Below, piece after piece: positions 12,386 through 24,309 of a DNA stretch of 64,000 bases. Position numbers and translations under genes: made by a program. Positions within the stretch are counted from its first letter, which is position 1; the number at the start of each line of letters is the position of its first letter. Origin of the DNA: Bathelium albidoporum (taxonomy: Eukaryota > Ascomycota > Dothideomycetes > Trypetheliales > Trypetheliaceae); the NCBI GenBank assembly GCA_021031095.1, contig JAGFVP010000034.1, positions 90,803 to 154,802 of the forward strand, read 5' to 3'. The notes beneath the pieces were generated by a model, which had not been told where the DNA came from, made no database searches, and saw only the letters and a list, made by a program, of their open reading frames with translations.

Positions 12386-15300
12386 TCTGGATACTGTGGT
12401 CTCTTCACGTTCTTCTTTGCAATGGCAGAAATGATGGTTGAGTCTGTAGTCGATGCGTAGAAGTGCACCAAGGAGCCCAAAACGAAGGCGATAAACTGTT
12501 TTGGAGATCACTTTAAGGAACGATGGAACAAGGAAAACAGAAGAGATCGAGGGGGCTTTCGTATAAGCGAATGGAATGGGTTGAACTGGTATTGATGCTA
12601 CTTTTCAACCAGGTCTTCTGTGGAGAGATTCTGCGATCGTGCTAGCTTTTATATTGATATTTAACAAAGGTACAGTTACTTTCAATTTACCGATGACTGA
12701 TGGCTGGACTAATTGTCTTCAGTGTGACTGTCCAATTGAAGTGTGGCGACCGTGCATCTTCCATGCGTAAATCTTAAACTTACCCTTGCGGAGCTCGAAA
12801 CGGCGCTGCCTATCGTGCCCACAGTCGCACAATTTCAAATTATCCGAGATCATGTTTACGCGATGCCTATCATTTGATCAATGAACGAATAATATTCAAG
12901 GAAAACTTGGAGTATAAGTATTATTCATGTAGCCATGTCACTTTTGTGTCATTGGAATGACAAGGTCTCCCAGATTTGCCCGCAAAAAAATTGAGATCAT
13001 CCAGCGTAGCGGCAATCCCTATTGAGGACTCAAAGACCGTTTGTCCAGATATGTATCACAATTGCCGTCTTTGTGCTTACAGTACACTCCCCTAGGGCCC
13101 AGCACACGAGTGGCAAGAATGTCCTATTCAACATCAGCACGCATATTACGGAGTTGACAGCATCCCGAAAGGTTTTGCATATTCCACCTTTGATCATGTC
13201 TATGATCCGACATATCTGCGGCTCAGTGAAACAGCAGAAACCCGTAAAGATAACTCCCAGGAGCGCGAAAATGGGAATGATAATTTTGGACCTGCCGGGG
13301 ATTTTGGGCGCAATGTCGCTGCTCATTTCAAAGCGTTCGATCAATGCTGAGGTGAGTCAAGGCACGTCGAAATCTCGGGGCTGTATGCTTAAACAAGGTT
13401 ATTCTGTAAAAACCGAGTCAGAGACGGAGTGCTCCTTGAGCCAACCTCCTGTTGTAGTTATGCAGGAAATGTTGGTGTTCAGACCTGGAACTTTGACATG
13501 ACATATGGATACTCACATGCTCAAGATACCCGTTACCATCATGAACGAAGATACATTTGGTAACAATGCATTCACGAAAGTCATCACTCCTTGGTGTCAA
13601 ACTTGAGAAAGCACACTCATGCCAATCACTGATATATTTACCTTCATGAAATCTGAACCGCCAATTAATATGTACCGACTACTCTGATCATGCATCCAGA
13701 TGACGGTGCTGCTCCGTCTGGCTTCACTTGCATGAAAAAGCTTCTGCTCATTTTAACTGTGTCCATCATTGGCGGTGCAGGCTTCGCGATCAGATCAGTT
13801 CCCACAGGAATGGTACATGAGGCCGAAAAGGAGGTAGAGTTATGGATATGAGCTCAAATACTGGATTCAGGAGCGATGGCGACAAGCATAAGGATCGTAC
13901 GGCCTTGTAGCAATGATGAATCCGCTCTGGAAAGCAAATACTGGCTAGGAGTAATGCATCGCCATGATACGCACGGGTTGAAGAAAGAGCTAGCTTTCAA
14001 TCATCTATGGACACTCGTTACTACCCATCATGCTCCACAATTCCCAGCCTCCAGAGTTTCCGAGTCACCGAGAATCTCCGGGCAAGCGTTGTCCTACTCT
14101 CGGCTTGAGCTGTGCATTACTGAACACTATTAGCATATTGCCTGCATATCCGTAGTCACTTAGGAACAGTCGATGCAGGCCAATTACCTCGATCCTTGTT
14201 GGCAACCGGGATATTGCCCGCCGCGGGGCCAAATTTTGGTGTTCTCATCACCTTTTGGACATTCTATGCCATGCGTTGCGCAGTGAAGACGTCTGAAACT
14301 CCGCTCATATTGCGTGTGCGGGCATGAGAGTTATATGTACTTCCAAAAGTAGCACATTATCGAGACTAAAGCGAAATAAGTAGCTTCAAACGGTGATATT
14401 TGCGGAGATGGTCCGGGGAAGCGACTTTCAAGCACGAGTCTTATGTCGAGATTTGCTCGATTAACAACTGATCTCCAGGATCAGCTTCGATGGACCGGGT
14501 TAGCGGAACGATATCTTGGATGAGGGTCCTTTGCGGAGAAAGAGGTTGAAAGAGATGAGCTCGGAGATTACCTTATACACAGAGTAGGCTGTATGATGAG
14601 TGTACCTGAGTAGTCACGGCCAGATCATTCGAGTCACCGAGTTTGCGGGAACGAAAGCAGAGCTTAATATTCATAGCCGCGGGAATTTCATCCATTTTGA
14701 TGGCGCATAGGGTCAAGCCACGGTTGAATTCAATAGGAGGAAGTAGTCATCAACTTTGGGTTCCCTTTGAGCCCGCATTGTCAGTGGCTCACACTGATCA
14801 AGACCGTGGAAGTGAGTTAGGTAATGTTGATGATTGTGTTCATTGAGTAGGCAATGAGTTTGAGTTGACTCTGAGCGAACATGCCTGTAACGCACGGCGA
14901 CCAGGAAAATGTTGATTGGGATAATCTACCGAAGCTTTGTCAATAAGTGCACAGCATCAACGTTGCGAAGGCATTGTGACGGTGCCATATGATTAAGATG
15001 CTTATGATACCATCCAAGCAGCACTCGGACGTCATCCAGGACCAAACTTCTAAACATTTAGCAAGGTTGCTCAGGAATGTGGAAGTTCAACGGACAGGTT
15101 CCGAATGCCAACCGCAATACGGAGTAACCTAACGAGTTCACAATGCCACCTTAGTCACATGCGACAGCTCCACCCATCAAATCTTGTTAATGTCTACTGA
15201 ATTTGGTGTACATGTTCCGCTCCTAGGCTTGGACAAGATATCCGGGCCTTGTGAGCATTGTGGCTCGATCCTCCGTGGAACATGTGTGATTCTCGCGCCA

Positions 15301-15561
15301 TGAGGCTCGATATTATTTGCATGTAAGAGCCCTAACTGATTAAAGACATGTTTGATACTTAAAATATTATGAGCCCAGGTTTATGGGGGTTCAACATTCG
15401 AGCACTTCGTAGCTCGCAATCGTCTACATCGTCACAAATATGCCAACGGCATTCGTAATGTTAGATGCATTCGTGGGAGCTTCAAGCAGAGTCGTGTGAA
15501 TAACAATATTATGTGAGGTGAAGACTTATGGAAATACCAAACACGAACAATCGAAAAGTCC
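12386..15561. other. Gene-poor region with weak small-ORF candidates
   Basis: Two small frames might encode membrane or secreted peptides. One is 13030-13326 minus (98 aa from its first ATG), with a hydrophobic stretch KIIIPIFALLGVIFTGF. The other is 13690-13851 plus (53 aa), with a hydrophobic MKKLLLILTVSIIGG segment. Neither has family features or neighbours that support it. Nothing else is recognisable. Confidence 0.3.
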
Positions 15562-18429
15562 TCATTTCAGATCCTCGACCACCGCAATCGTGCCATCTTT
15601 TAATATGTACGTCAAAGCCACTGCCAAGTCCCCAGCATTGTTGAATATGGCATCCTTCATCTTGAATGTGCCTCCGCCGGGGAAGACGAACTTCTCAGTT
15701 CCATTCAGTTCTTTTTGAACGACGTCACGAATCCCCGGGCCTTCAAACACACTCTTTACTTTGGTCCGTATGCGTTGCGCTAGATCGCTATTCCGTTTGG
15801 CTGGATCACCATTGAAAAGCCTCTTCAAAGGCGCTGATGTCCACGAGGAGACATTAGCTCGAACAATTGGAGGCGTCGTATCCACTGCAACGGATAGGGC
15901 ACCATCTTCAATGTCGGACAGCTTAATGTTCGTAGTAAAAACAACATCGACCCTGGATACGTTTGTGTCAACTGAGGCAGCGCCAAAGAGTAAGCTGGAA
16001 AGGATATCCGTCTCAATGCGCGAGTCAACGAGAGTCATTCCCGTCTCGATGGTGAGCCACCCGCATCCCGGATTCCATGACATCACATTATTGACTTGAG
16101 ATTCTACATATTTTTTATCGTATTTGGGGAAACCTGTATTGTTCTCGTAACGTTCCTTCCATTGATATCCGGCAGCCACTCGGCCAGTAGGACGTTCAAA
16201 CATGTTGAACAACGATAAAAAGCTCCCGATTATGCCCATATTAACGTCACCCTTATTGTCGCGTGGGATGACAGTCCATTGGAATTTGTCTGCACCAGGT
16301 TTGTTGCCTTTGGAAAGAATCCATGGGAAATCTGCCCTCTCAGGGTCGGTGGCACGGTACCATGTCTCATTTGCGAGGTCTACCATTTGCTCGTTGTACT
16401 TGGACAGCTTCGGGAGGAGAAACTTCTCAAGGAACAAGTTCCTGGTCAGCGCGAAGGCCCCATGCACGGAGCCATAGAACCAGTTACCAGACCATTGCAG
16501 GTCGTCTTTTGGAAATTCGACCTTATCGTCCTTCGCACCAGTCATCTCAGTGAAGCAGAAAGCACTTCGATTTTGCAAAGCTTGTTCAGAGAGGTTAACC
16601 CCGTTGATAGGTTTGCTGTCCACAACTTGCAAGCGAACCATCTTTGGTGTGAATGTACTGGGTGGGTCGATACCCTCTTTCACCTTCAGAGCGTAGCCCA
16701 GCACGTTATGTGGCCCAGCTGTTTGCAACTGATTTGAAATGTATGCTTCCATCGCGATCTTCATGGCAGCCTTTTCATCATTGTCACCATCTTTGCCTGT
16801 TTTAAGAGGCGGCATGTGACTATAGTCCCACGAAAAACCGGCTATATCGGCCGTGCCGAAGTCGATCAAAAGCTGCGTGGCAGAGTAGGAGCCTGGATGC
16901 TCTATCTGGGCCTGTATCTCCGGAGGAACATGACTCATTTTGACTTGGCTAAAAGAAACAGTGAATGCAATGGACCACCCCGCCATCGGATGCTTCTCGA
17001 GACCTCTTGTGTATCTTTGAAAGTCACCTTGAGCAAAATTCAGGAAGAAAAGCGCTTCGTCGAGACCGTTTCCTCTGTCGAGAAGTCTGATTGTTGGCGG
17101 TGCAAGAGTTCCCGTGATTTTAACAGTCCATTTATCTTCTTGTGGCTTGTCCTGGTATGCGAACTGAAGAAGTCTTTTGTCATTGTCAAAGTGGTATTTG
17201 AGAGTGGCATTAATGTTGGCTTGCGAGACCGCAACGACCTGGTGGTAGCCTTGAAGCGTCACACCCAAGTGGGACCTCAGGGCAGGGCCTTTCTGAATCA
17301 GATTTGCTTGTGCGATCGCGGGGGCCGTTCCAGCTTCCAACCATTGGCCGATTAGCACTTTCGATTGGTCGGAACCACTTGGATATATTAAGGTGACGAG
17401 ATCAAGGTTTTCGAGAACCGATGCCAGAGCTCCCTCTCCAAGACGGATCTCCGAGACCAGGGTTTGAACAGCCCACTTCCGAGGAGTCTTGTCCTGCTCT
17501 TCGGTCATTCGTGCGCTGCCAATGGTTCGATCTTTTCGTGTCCAGGCAACTTCATAACACAGGTCATCACTGGAAGGCCGACGGTCAATGACTGAGATAG
17601 ACCCTGACGCCCCCTCTTGCGCTCCAGCGATGGTCTGACTACTCCCCCAGCCAGACCCAGGGTCTGAGAAATGTTTGGTCATGACGGCGCCTTGAGGTGT
17701 GATCCACCAAAGGCCCATACGGCTCTGGTGAGATGAAAGAGCGAAGAGCGAGCCGCGGTGGAGGTCTACTGAGGAAGCTGGTAAGGCTTCATATGTAGCA
17801 GAGCCTGCCCAACTTGCATCGTAAGAATATACAGCGCTAACGCCCTGCTGCGGAGTGGTCCAGAAGACCTCACGGTGGTTAAGGTCCTTACGAGATATGC
17901 CCGCGATGCTGCCTTCTGGTGCCGCAGAATTGGGCCCCGTCAATGCGAAAACATGGTTCCAGCTTCCGTTCGTAGGGTTGAAGGACGCTGAGCATACAGC
18001 TCCTTGCATACTGATCCAGTAAATATCCATGTTGGAGCCGCCCTTCGCGATTGCTGCGATGCCAGACGTTGGGGCGGCCTGACAGGACCCGATGGGCAGG
18101 GTCCAGGTCGTCCACTGTTTGGGACCAGATCTGTATGCAGCCATGACATTGGACCCTGCAATCCAAAAGACTTCGCAATGTCCCTGGTATCTCGAGAGCG
18201 CCGCAATTCCACCAGTGACGGCTGCGCCTGGTTGGTAAACCGTCTCTTCGTCACCCCAATTGCCGCGCTTCATGCCAATAATGCTATCTCCGCCGCCAGA
18301 GCGGTGTTTTATAGCTCCATCATTAGACACCCAGAAGACATGAGCTCCTGTCTGGTCTTCCCTCACGGTAGCTATGCTACCACCAGGGGCTAACCGACTG
18401 TTCTCATATTTCGATTGCTGAAATGCCAT
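15562..18429 (-). CDS. Large beta-propeller protein with possible TULIP-like C-terminal region (955 aa)
   Basis: Intronless. The first ATG is at 18429 (MAFQQSKYENS); longer readings start only at GTG. Residues about 10-390 contain seven repeats of one pattern, GGSIAxxxR followed by EVFWxxxxGxVxxxY (for example AHVFWVSNDGAIKHR, CEVFWIAGSNVMAAYR, REVFWTTPQQGVSAVY). This looks like a seven-bladed propeller of the PLL/fucose-lectin kind. From about residue 393 a segment beginning GYHQVVAVSQANINATLKYHF resembles the start of TULIP-fold OrfX/P47-type lipid-binding proteins; this is a by-eye resemblance only. There is no signal peptide or clear membrane span, so it is cytosolic or leaves by another route. 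It is divergent to the 19520 gene across 1.1 kb, suggesting co-regulation. I infer a glycan-recognition front attached to a lipid- or ligand-binding body. Biological role unknown. Confidence 0.8.
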   Translation of the reverse strand: MAFQQSKYENSRLAPGGSIATVREDQTGAHVFWVSNDGAIKHRSGGGDSIIGMKRGNWGDEETVYQPGAAVTGGIAALSRYQGHCEVFWIAGSNVMAAYRSGPKQWTTWTLPIGSCQAAPTSGIAAIAKGGSNMDIYWISMQGAVCSASFNPTNGSWNHVFALTGPNSAAPEGSIAGISRKDLNHREVFWTTPQQGVSAVYSYDASWAGSATYEALPASSVDLHRGSLFALSSHQSRMGLWWITPQGAVMTKHFSDPGSGWGSSQTIAGAQEGASGSISVIDRRPSSDDLCYEVAWTRKDRTIGSARMTEEQDKTPRKWAVQTLVSEIRLGEGALASVLENLDLVTLIYPSGSDQSKVLIGQWLEAGTAPAIAQANLIQKGPALRSHLGVTLQGYHQVVAVSQANINATLKYHFDNDKRLLQFAYQDKPQEDKWTVKITGTLAPPTIRLLDRGNGLDEALFFLNFAQGDFQRYTRGLEKHPMAGWSIAFTVSFSQVKMSHVPPEIQAQIEHPGSYSATQLLIDFGTADIAGFSWDYSHMPPLKTGKDGDNDEKAAMKIAMEAYISNQLQTAGPHNVLGYALKVKEGIDPPSTFTPKMVRLQVVDSKPINGVNLSEQALQNRSAFCFTEMTGAKDDKVEFPKDDLQWSGNWFYGSVHGAFALTRNLFLEKFLLPKLSKYNEQMVDLANETWYRATDPERADFPWILSKGNKPGADKFQWTVIPRDNKGDVNMGIIGSFLSLFNMFERPTGRVAAGYQWKERYENNTGFPKYDKKYVESQVNNVMSWNPGCGWLTIETGMTLVDSRIETDILSSLLFGAASVDTNVSRVDVVFTTNIKLSDIEDGALSVAVDTTPPIVRANVSSWTSAPLKRLFNGDPAKRNSDLAQRIRTKVKSVFEGPGIRDVVQKELNGTEKFVFPGGGTFKMKDAIFNNAGDLAVALTYILKDGTIAVVEDLK

Positions 18430-19519
18430 GCTCGACGAGAAAGAGACAAAAGAGAAAACACAATCAAGCGGCCTGTGCCGTACTTCGCGATTGGAGTCAA
18501 AGTTGGTAGAGCAAGGAACTTGGGTTTGAGCTTGCTTTAACACTCCGTGCAGTCCTTCACAAGAACGCCAAGTTGGTGCGTCCCTGCTTCGCAGACTGGA
18601 TTACATTGAAAATGATCCATCCTCCAGCCACTTGATGCGCCGAGCCGATCCGGTCGCTCCTATTCGAAGCTTTCTCAGCTCTCGGATGGATGCTGGACCA
18701 TTCTGGGCACGTCTGGCTGGCTGAGAATCCATCTCCGTCACCAGAATGTGATCCAAATGTGCTTGAGTATGCGTCTTCCTCGGCTTCGGCATCTCGGATA
18801 CGGTGTAGCTGCAGTGCAAACGTTGCGCACAGCTGGAAGGAACAAGGCGCACAGAGATTTGGGAAGATGCTAGGCGCGTCTAGGCCTGTAGACAATCGCT
18901 TCGTGAAGGCAAGCTTTGATGGGCTTTGAGCGCCTTAGGCGTGTTCTCCTACCGGTATTGAAGTGCGGAGGGGGGAAACCAGACGGGAGTGCTACCTTAA
19001 TGTTTGTTAGGGAGCACACTATTCTTCTGTCCACTGTTCTAACTTTCCAAGCACAGACTTCGCTAAAAATTAGCGTCCGCAGGATCTCCTGAAAAGATGC
19101 TTGAGAGTACTTCGTAGGTCTAGATTACCTTTAGCGCGACTCAACTGGCTCGTGCAGCAGACTTGTGGCATCTCCATGTGGGGTGGCACCGTGACAAACC
19201 TGCAGTGGCTACAGCAAGGCGTATAGTCTGCGGCGTCGCCGTCCCCTTTCGCTCATTGACTAGCACTTTTTGAGCCATCATGCTCATTCCAGAGCTGGAT
19301 TACAATGCTCGACAGACGACTGTCGAGACGCTAAGAGCTTTCCAGCTGACGAGTGCTGAGCGACATAAGGCTAGAAGACACAGACATTGATCTGAGCGCA
19401 GAACGTTGGAAAGGCTCAGGGAAGCCAGGTATAAGAGAACATGATGTTGAAGAGGGAAAGTATGTGGTTCTCCTAAACTGCACCAGAACTTCTCACATCC
19501 ACGTAGGCACTGGTCAAGC
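18430..19519. promoter_or_regulatory. Shared divergent promoter of the large gene pair
   Basis: These 1090 bp separate the starts of the two divergent large genes (18429 minus and 19520 plus). No convincing gene lies between them; short frames on both strands overlap. I could not pick out individual regulatory motifs. Confidence 0.5.
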
Positions 19520-22500
19520 ATGGCTACCATTACCGCAGACTGTGCCATGATGGCGCAGCTGCTACCTGCGAAGCCTTTCGACCCTTCGGGCAAGTTCTTC
19601 GTGATACGCGACCAGGAGAACGATCCGATGATCTTCTCGCGAGGGAACGATGGCCAGCTTTACCTCATATTTAGAGGGCCGACGGGAAATAACGAGATGA
19701 TTGAGTTGGGCAAGAGATTTGGCATCGAGCTTCCCAGTCGCATTACAGCACTCAATGTGACTCAGGATCAAGATTTGACGACTTACATCGCATTCGCTAG
19801 CGGATCCAAGGAGAATGAGAGCACTGTTCATGTTGTGAAGCCCATCAAGCCACAAGATGTCAACTGGTCAGGCAGTGAGAGCCTTGAGCACCTCCTTTAC
19901 GAGGGCGATAGGATGCCGATTGCTGTTCAAGATATCCTGATGGTAACATTCCTCCATCAATCCAAAAAAAGATATGAAACAGGCCTAACTCGGTGACTAG
20001 GGCACTAACGACGATAAGCCAATCAACTCTCCTTACCCGTTTATTGCGATCACTTTCAATCAACTCCATGCCGAGACAAAAGACGTCTGGCGTATCCAAA
20101 TCATTGGATCCAAGTGGGAATTTATGAAAGACCTCCAACTACCAGTCAATGCACCCGAGGTGCGGAGTATCTGCGTCGGCACGTATCGTTCATTTCGAGG
20201 CCTGTTCTTCCTTTGGAAAGGCGAGAAAATGCATCTGGATTTCACTGGTCTTGATCCGGCCTCCGAAGATCCAGTCTTGCAAAATATTGAGTTGGATGTA
20301 CCTCCAGGTGCAAATTTTCTTGCTTCGTTTCCGAACCAGGCCGGTCACTCGGAATTATTGGTCGGAGGAGATGGTCTCTATCATTACAGTGCCGAAAGCG
20401 CCGTTCGAGGGACCGGATACACAAGAATTGACAACCCGAACGAGGATCTCTTCAAAGGCGTACGCCAGCTCGCCGTCAGCATTGTGGAGTCTCAAGCTTC
20501 GGTATGGGGGCTGAATCAACTCAACACCCTAGCATACCAGGAATTCACACTCGTCGACGGAGCACCTCAAACTCTCGGCAAACCCGCAATTCCGCTGATG
20601 AACTATGATCAAGGAGCTGGTCGCTTCGCTGCTTTGAGACAGGCTCGGAAAGGTCAATCCATCTTCGTTGTCGGATCTGATGACCAGCTACGGCAATTAG
20701 AGCACGATTTCGAAACGAAAACCTGGCGCACGAGCGATATCAAAATACCTACATTAGCGAAAAACTTCGAGATCAATTCGTACACAGTGCGAGCATCAAT
20801 CACAGACGCGAACAGCTTGCCAATGCATAACCAAGAGGTTTGGCTGTTCGCAAGTAGCTCAGTATCCGCGATAGTTAACGGGTTCGGTGTTCGCCTTGAT
20901 CAGATCGGAGCGCTGGTTAAAACAGACTATGCGGGGGCCATCACTATCATCATGGAGACTGATGACATCAGCGCACCGCTGATTACGGTCCAGGGCCACA
21001 AGAGCAGCCCTGATCTGAATGGTGTGACGTACCAGATCGATCCCCTAGGCAAGCTTAACAAAGCTCTTGCCCAGGTCAATAGCGGTGCGGATCTGCGCAA
21101 GATTCAACTGGAAGGCGGCGAGAATCTCATAGATCCCAGCCAGAGCGATGCCGAGCTCGACGGCGCTCTGAAAGCTCTCAAAGATCTGAAGAATGTTGCA
21201 AACGATCTGCCTGAAGCAAAGAGCGGTGATCAGTTCAACACCGTATCCAAAGTTGCTGGCGTCACTGCATCTTCGAGCGGTACTGACTGGGGATTTTTCC
21301 ATTGGGTAGGCGACAGAATCCAGCATGCTGCTCAATGGGCAGTCAAGAAACTCAAAGAAGGCTGGGCATTTGTAGTGACGGTTGGGAAGAGGGTATTCAA
21401 CTTCATTCTGAACACTATAACTCAAATCGGAAAAGCCATCTGGAAGGTACTCGAAACCATTGGGGCCAGTATAAAGAAGCTTATCAAATTCATTGGGTTT
21501 CTATTCGAGTGGGACGACATTATCGCTACGCACAATCTTATCGTCAACTTCACCAACTGCGGTATCTTGTGGGGTCTGGACTCGATTGACTTCCTGAAAG
21601 AGCGAGCCGGTCAGTTCTTAGAAGAACTGAAAGCCAAGGCAGCTTCGTTCGACCCGGCCAAAGCAGGCAACCTTATCGGCGACGGAAAGATAGGCAAGGA
21701 CTCCGCCAAGTCGAAAGGCGGCAAAGACAAAGAAGCTGCTATGATGGAGTCAGAATTGAAGTCTCCAGGTGCAAATTTTGGCACGTATCAGACCGATCAT
21801 GGCGGCGTCGCATTGAACCAGAAGGATAAGAAGAAGCAAGCCAAGTCATCAGGTGTTGTTCAAGCGCTCTGGGATATGTGCAAGGGCGTCATGAAGAAGG
21901 TCGCAAACCTGGTCTCCACCTTTGGTTCCGACTTCATCTCGCTTCTCACGGGTGGTGACCGGCCCATTGGAGATCTCCTTAAGAGTATGGGATCTCACCT
22001 TATGGTCAACGCGATCGAGATTCTGGAGGAAATTGTGAATGGTATATTCGAACTTCTCGGTCAAATCATCCTCAAGCTCGCTCTCCTGGTAAACGAAGAG
22101 ATCAAGATCCCCGTTTTGAGCGCACTGTACAAGAGTATATCGGGCAACGAACTCACCGTGCTGGACGCCGTAGCCTTGATCCTGGCAATACCAATCACGA
22201 TCGTCTACAAACTTGTGAAGAACGAAAGTCCCAAAAAGGCTCCAGGCATCGACGAATACATGAAGCCAAATCTCTACAATCGTGCCCTTGTCGAGAGGGT
22301 GGCGTCCGACAACGGTGTCGCGCCAACTTCACAAGCTCCGTACATTCAGACCTTCGCCATGCAAAGTTCGAACATGCCGCTTTTCGAATCTAAAACAGCC
22401 CTTCAAGCCCAAACCTTTGGCAAGCAAAGCTCCTCGCCATCCGCCGATAAGGTGGTCACCGGCACCAAAGCTGTGGAAGAAAGTTATTGGGGCAATCTCT

Positions 22501-23066
22501 TTTCCGAAATCTGCTCCGCAGGCTCGACTATCTGGTCCTTTGCGAAACCTGTTGCTGGAGCTCTATGGTTCCTCGTCAAGACTATTCCCGGCTGGTTCGA
22601 CCCTACAGCAGCCGTTGCAAAAACGTCGATCATCTTCAAATGGGTCCTCTGGATAATGTCCGTTCCTTATCAGTTCGCTCGACCTGGGAATGGGTGGCGC
22701 ATAGCTGGTTGGCTGGTGGGAGTTATCAATCCCATCGTTGGCCACGTCCCAGAGAAATTTATCCAAGCTGGTTACGAGGCGTTTGTATGTCTGGTACAGT
22801 GCTTCATGTTGGCCCCAACCTACAGCGCGATTGAGGATGCGGTGGGCGCAGCAAGAGTGGATACTCTGTTCAAGATTGGCGAGTTTACGACTGTCGTCGG
22901 AAAGTTTTGTAGCGCTCTGGCAGGACAGAGTCTCGGCGCAAATGTGGGGGCGAGTTTGTTAGCTATTGTGTTGACAAATGGTGGTTTTGGTATGGTGTTC
23001 GCGCATGCGGTGGAAATGAAGGACGGGAAGAAGGCGGAGGCCGGAAGTATCGACATACTCACTTGA
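19520..23066 (+). CDS. Large multidomain protein: beta-rich front, Ig-like segment, amphipathic helices (1162 aa)
   Basis: Exons are 19520-19942 and 20001-23066. The 58-nt intron (GTAACA...CTAACT...ACTAG) joins in frame and adds about 41 residues ahead of the ATG at 20124. Family not recognised. Residues 1 to about 395 are beta-rich with irregular propeller-like repeats. Residues about 400-475 (YTVRASITDANSLP ... TDYAGAITIIMETDD) look like a bacterial-type Ig fold. Residues about 570-660 are strongly amphipathic helices rich in W, K and I (WGFFHWVGDRIQHAAQW). Further hydrophobic helices lie at about 808-885 (LGQIILKLALLV, VALILAIPITIVYKLV) and 970-1150, separated by Lys-rich linkers. There is no signal peptide. 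Membrane insertion or lipid association is plausible but unproven. Its divergent partner also starts with a propeller, so the two may act together. Confidence 0.78.
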
Positions 23067-24064
23067 AGCAGGGTCATAAAGCTACAAAGCGATCGCAGTC
23101 TAAAGACAGGGTTAGATGAAGCCTGAGACTGGCAATTTCGATGATTGCGAAGTTTGCGAAGCGAAGCTAGCGTTTAAAAGGGATCTTCGATTGCGTATTT
23201 GACAGTAGAGACGTCTTCTGGCGACAGTAGGCTAATCTCGACGGATTAGAGTCCGGTTGAAGCTGCTATGTGTCGAGACGGGCGCGTCCTTTGATTTGGA
23301 CTTGATTCTGATGGATATTAGGATTGGATGTGTAATGATAAATTATGAAGATCGTTGCGGATCTGCATATGAGCATCCTCTTGTATTGAGTTTATTGAAA
23401 AAAGGTCTGATGTTGGAATGGAGTTGCCAATGAAAATATGTGGCCGGAGTTCTGTTGCCTAAGGTGTCGAGTTGAGAAGGGTTCCAGATCGAGAGGTTAA
23501 AACTTGACGATATGCATTGGCAATTTGTGCCTTCCCAATCACCGTTACCGAATCTTGCAATGGGTGCATTCCCTCATATCTGCATACTGGAGAGTACCCT
23601 ACTTGTTCGATACAATGCAAGGGTTGTGTTCAAAGGTGACGGCCACTGCGGGGAGAGGCAAATCATAACTGGATCGACGGATACAGAGAGAACAGGAGAG
23701 CAGGCAAGGCGTCCGTTGCTATCGCCAAGAATGGAAAGAAGCATGCACTGCAGGCAAGAGGAGTATCTTTCGCGGCGTTTTCGGATATGAGTACATGGCG
23801 GGATATGTGGAGAGAGGAGAGGGTTAGGGCACATCTTTCATTGTGCTGGAAGAAGAAGAGTGAGGGCGAAAGCTGGTCCTTCGCTGTCCCCGATGCCACT
23901 ATCGATGTTGATACCAGCCTCAATTTTGCAGTTCTTAGGCGATTGGCTATGATGCCGCCACTGTCATATGAAAGTCAATGTTGTACTAGGCATACTGAAA
24001 GATAGATTATGGCAGAGGAGACTAAGTTGAGACTAAGTTGAGACTGACCACAGGTGAGTAACAC

Positions 24065-24309
24065 CAACAGGGGGTGGACAAAGTTTGTAGGTCACTTTTT
24101 CTCACCACATTTTGGTGAGGGTAATTCAATACCTTTCCCAATTTTTATAAAATTGACACAACAAATTCCAAAAGGTCTAGATGTATTAAAATTTATTTTT
24201 TAAAAAAAAAATAAAAGATGTTGTGTATTGAGTTTTGTAATTAGTAAGTTAACATTTTTGGTGAGGAATTCGCGGAGACTGACCCCCGAATTTTGTCCAC
24301 CCCCTGTTG
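24065..24309. mobile_element. MITE with about 18-bp TIRs (CAACAGGGGGTGGACAAA)
   Basis: The left end (24065-24082) and right end (24292-24309) are inverted copies of CAACAGGGGGTGGACAAA. The 245-bp interior is AT-rich, has an A/T homopolymer tract and two copies of a ttttggtgagg motif, and encodes nothing. I could not find a clear target-site duplication; TA is not present at either edge. A Tc1/mariner-type origin is possible from the CAGGGGGTG terminus but not shown. Confidence 0.7.

Noticed and set aside
13022..13501. 159-aa plus-strand frame with a hydrophobic start
   Set aside because: It starts with TTG, overlaps a competing minus-strand frame and resembles no family.
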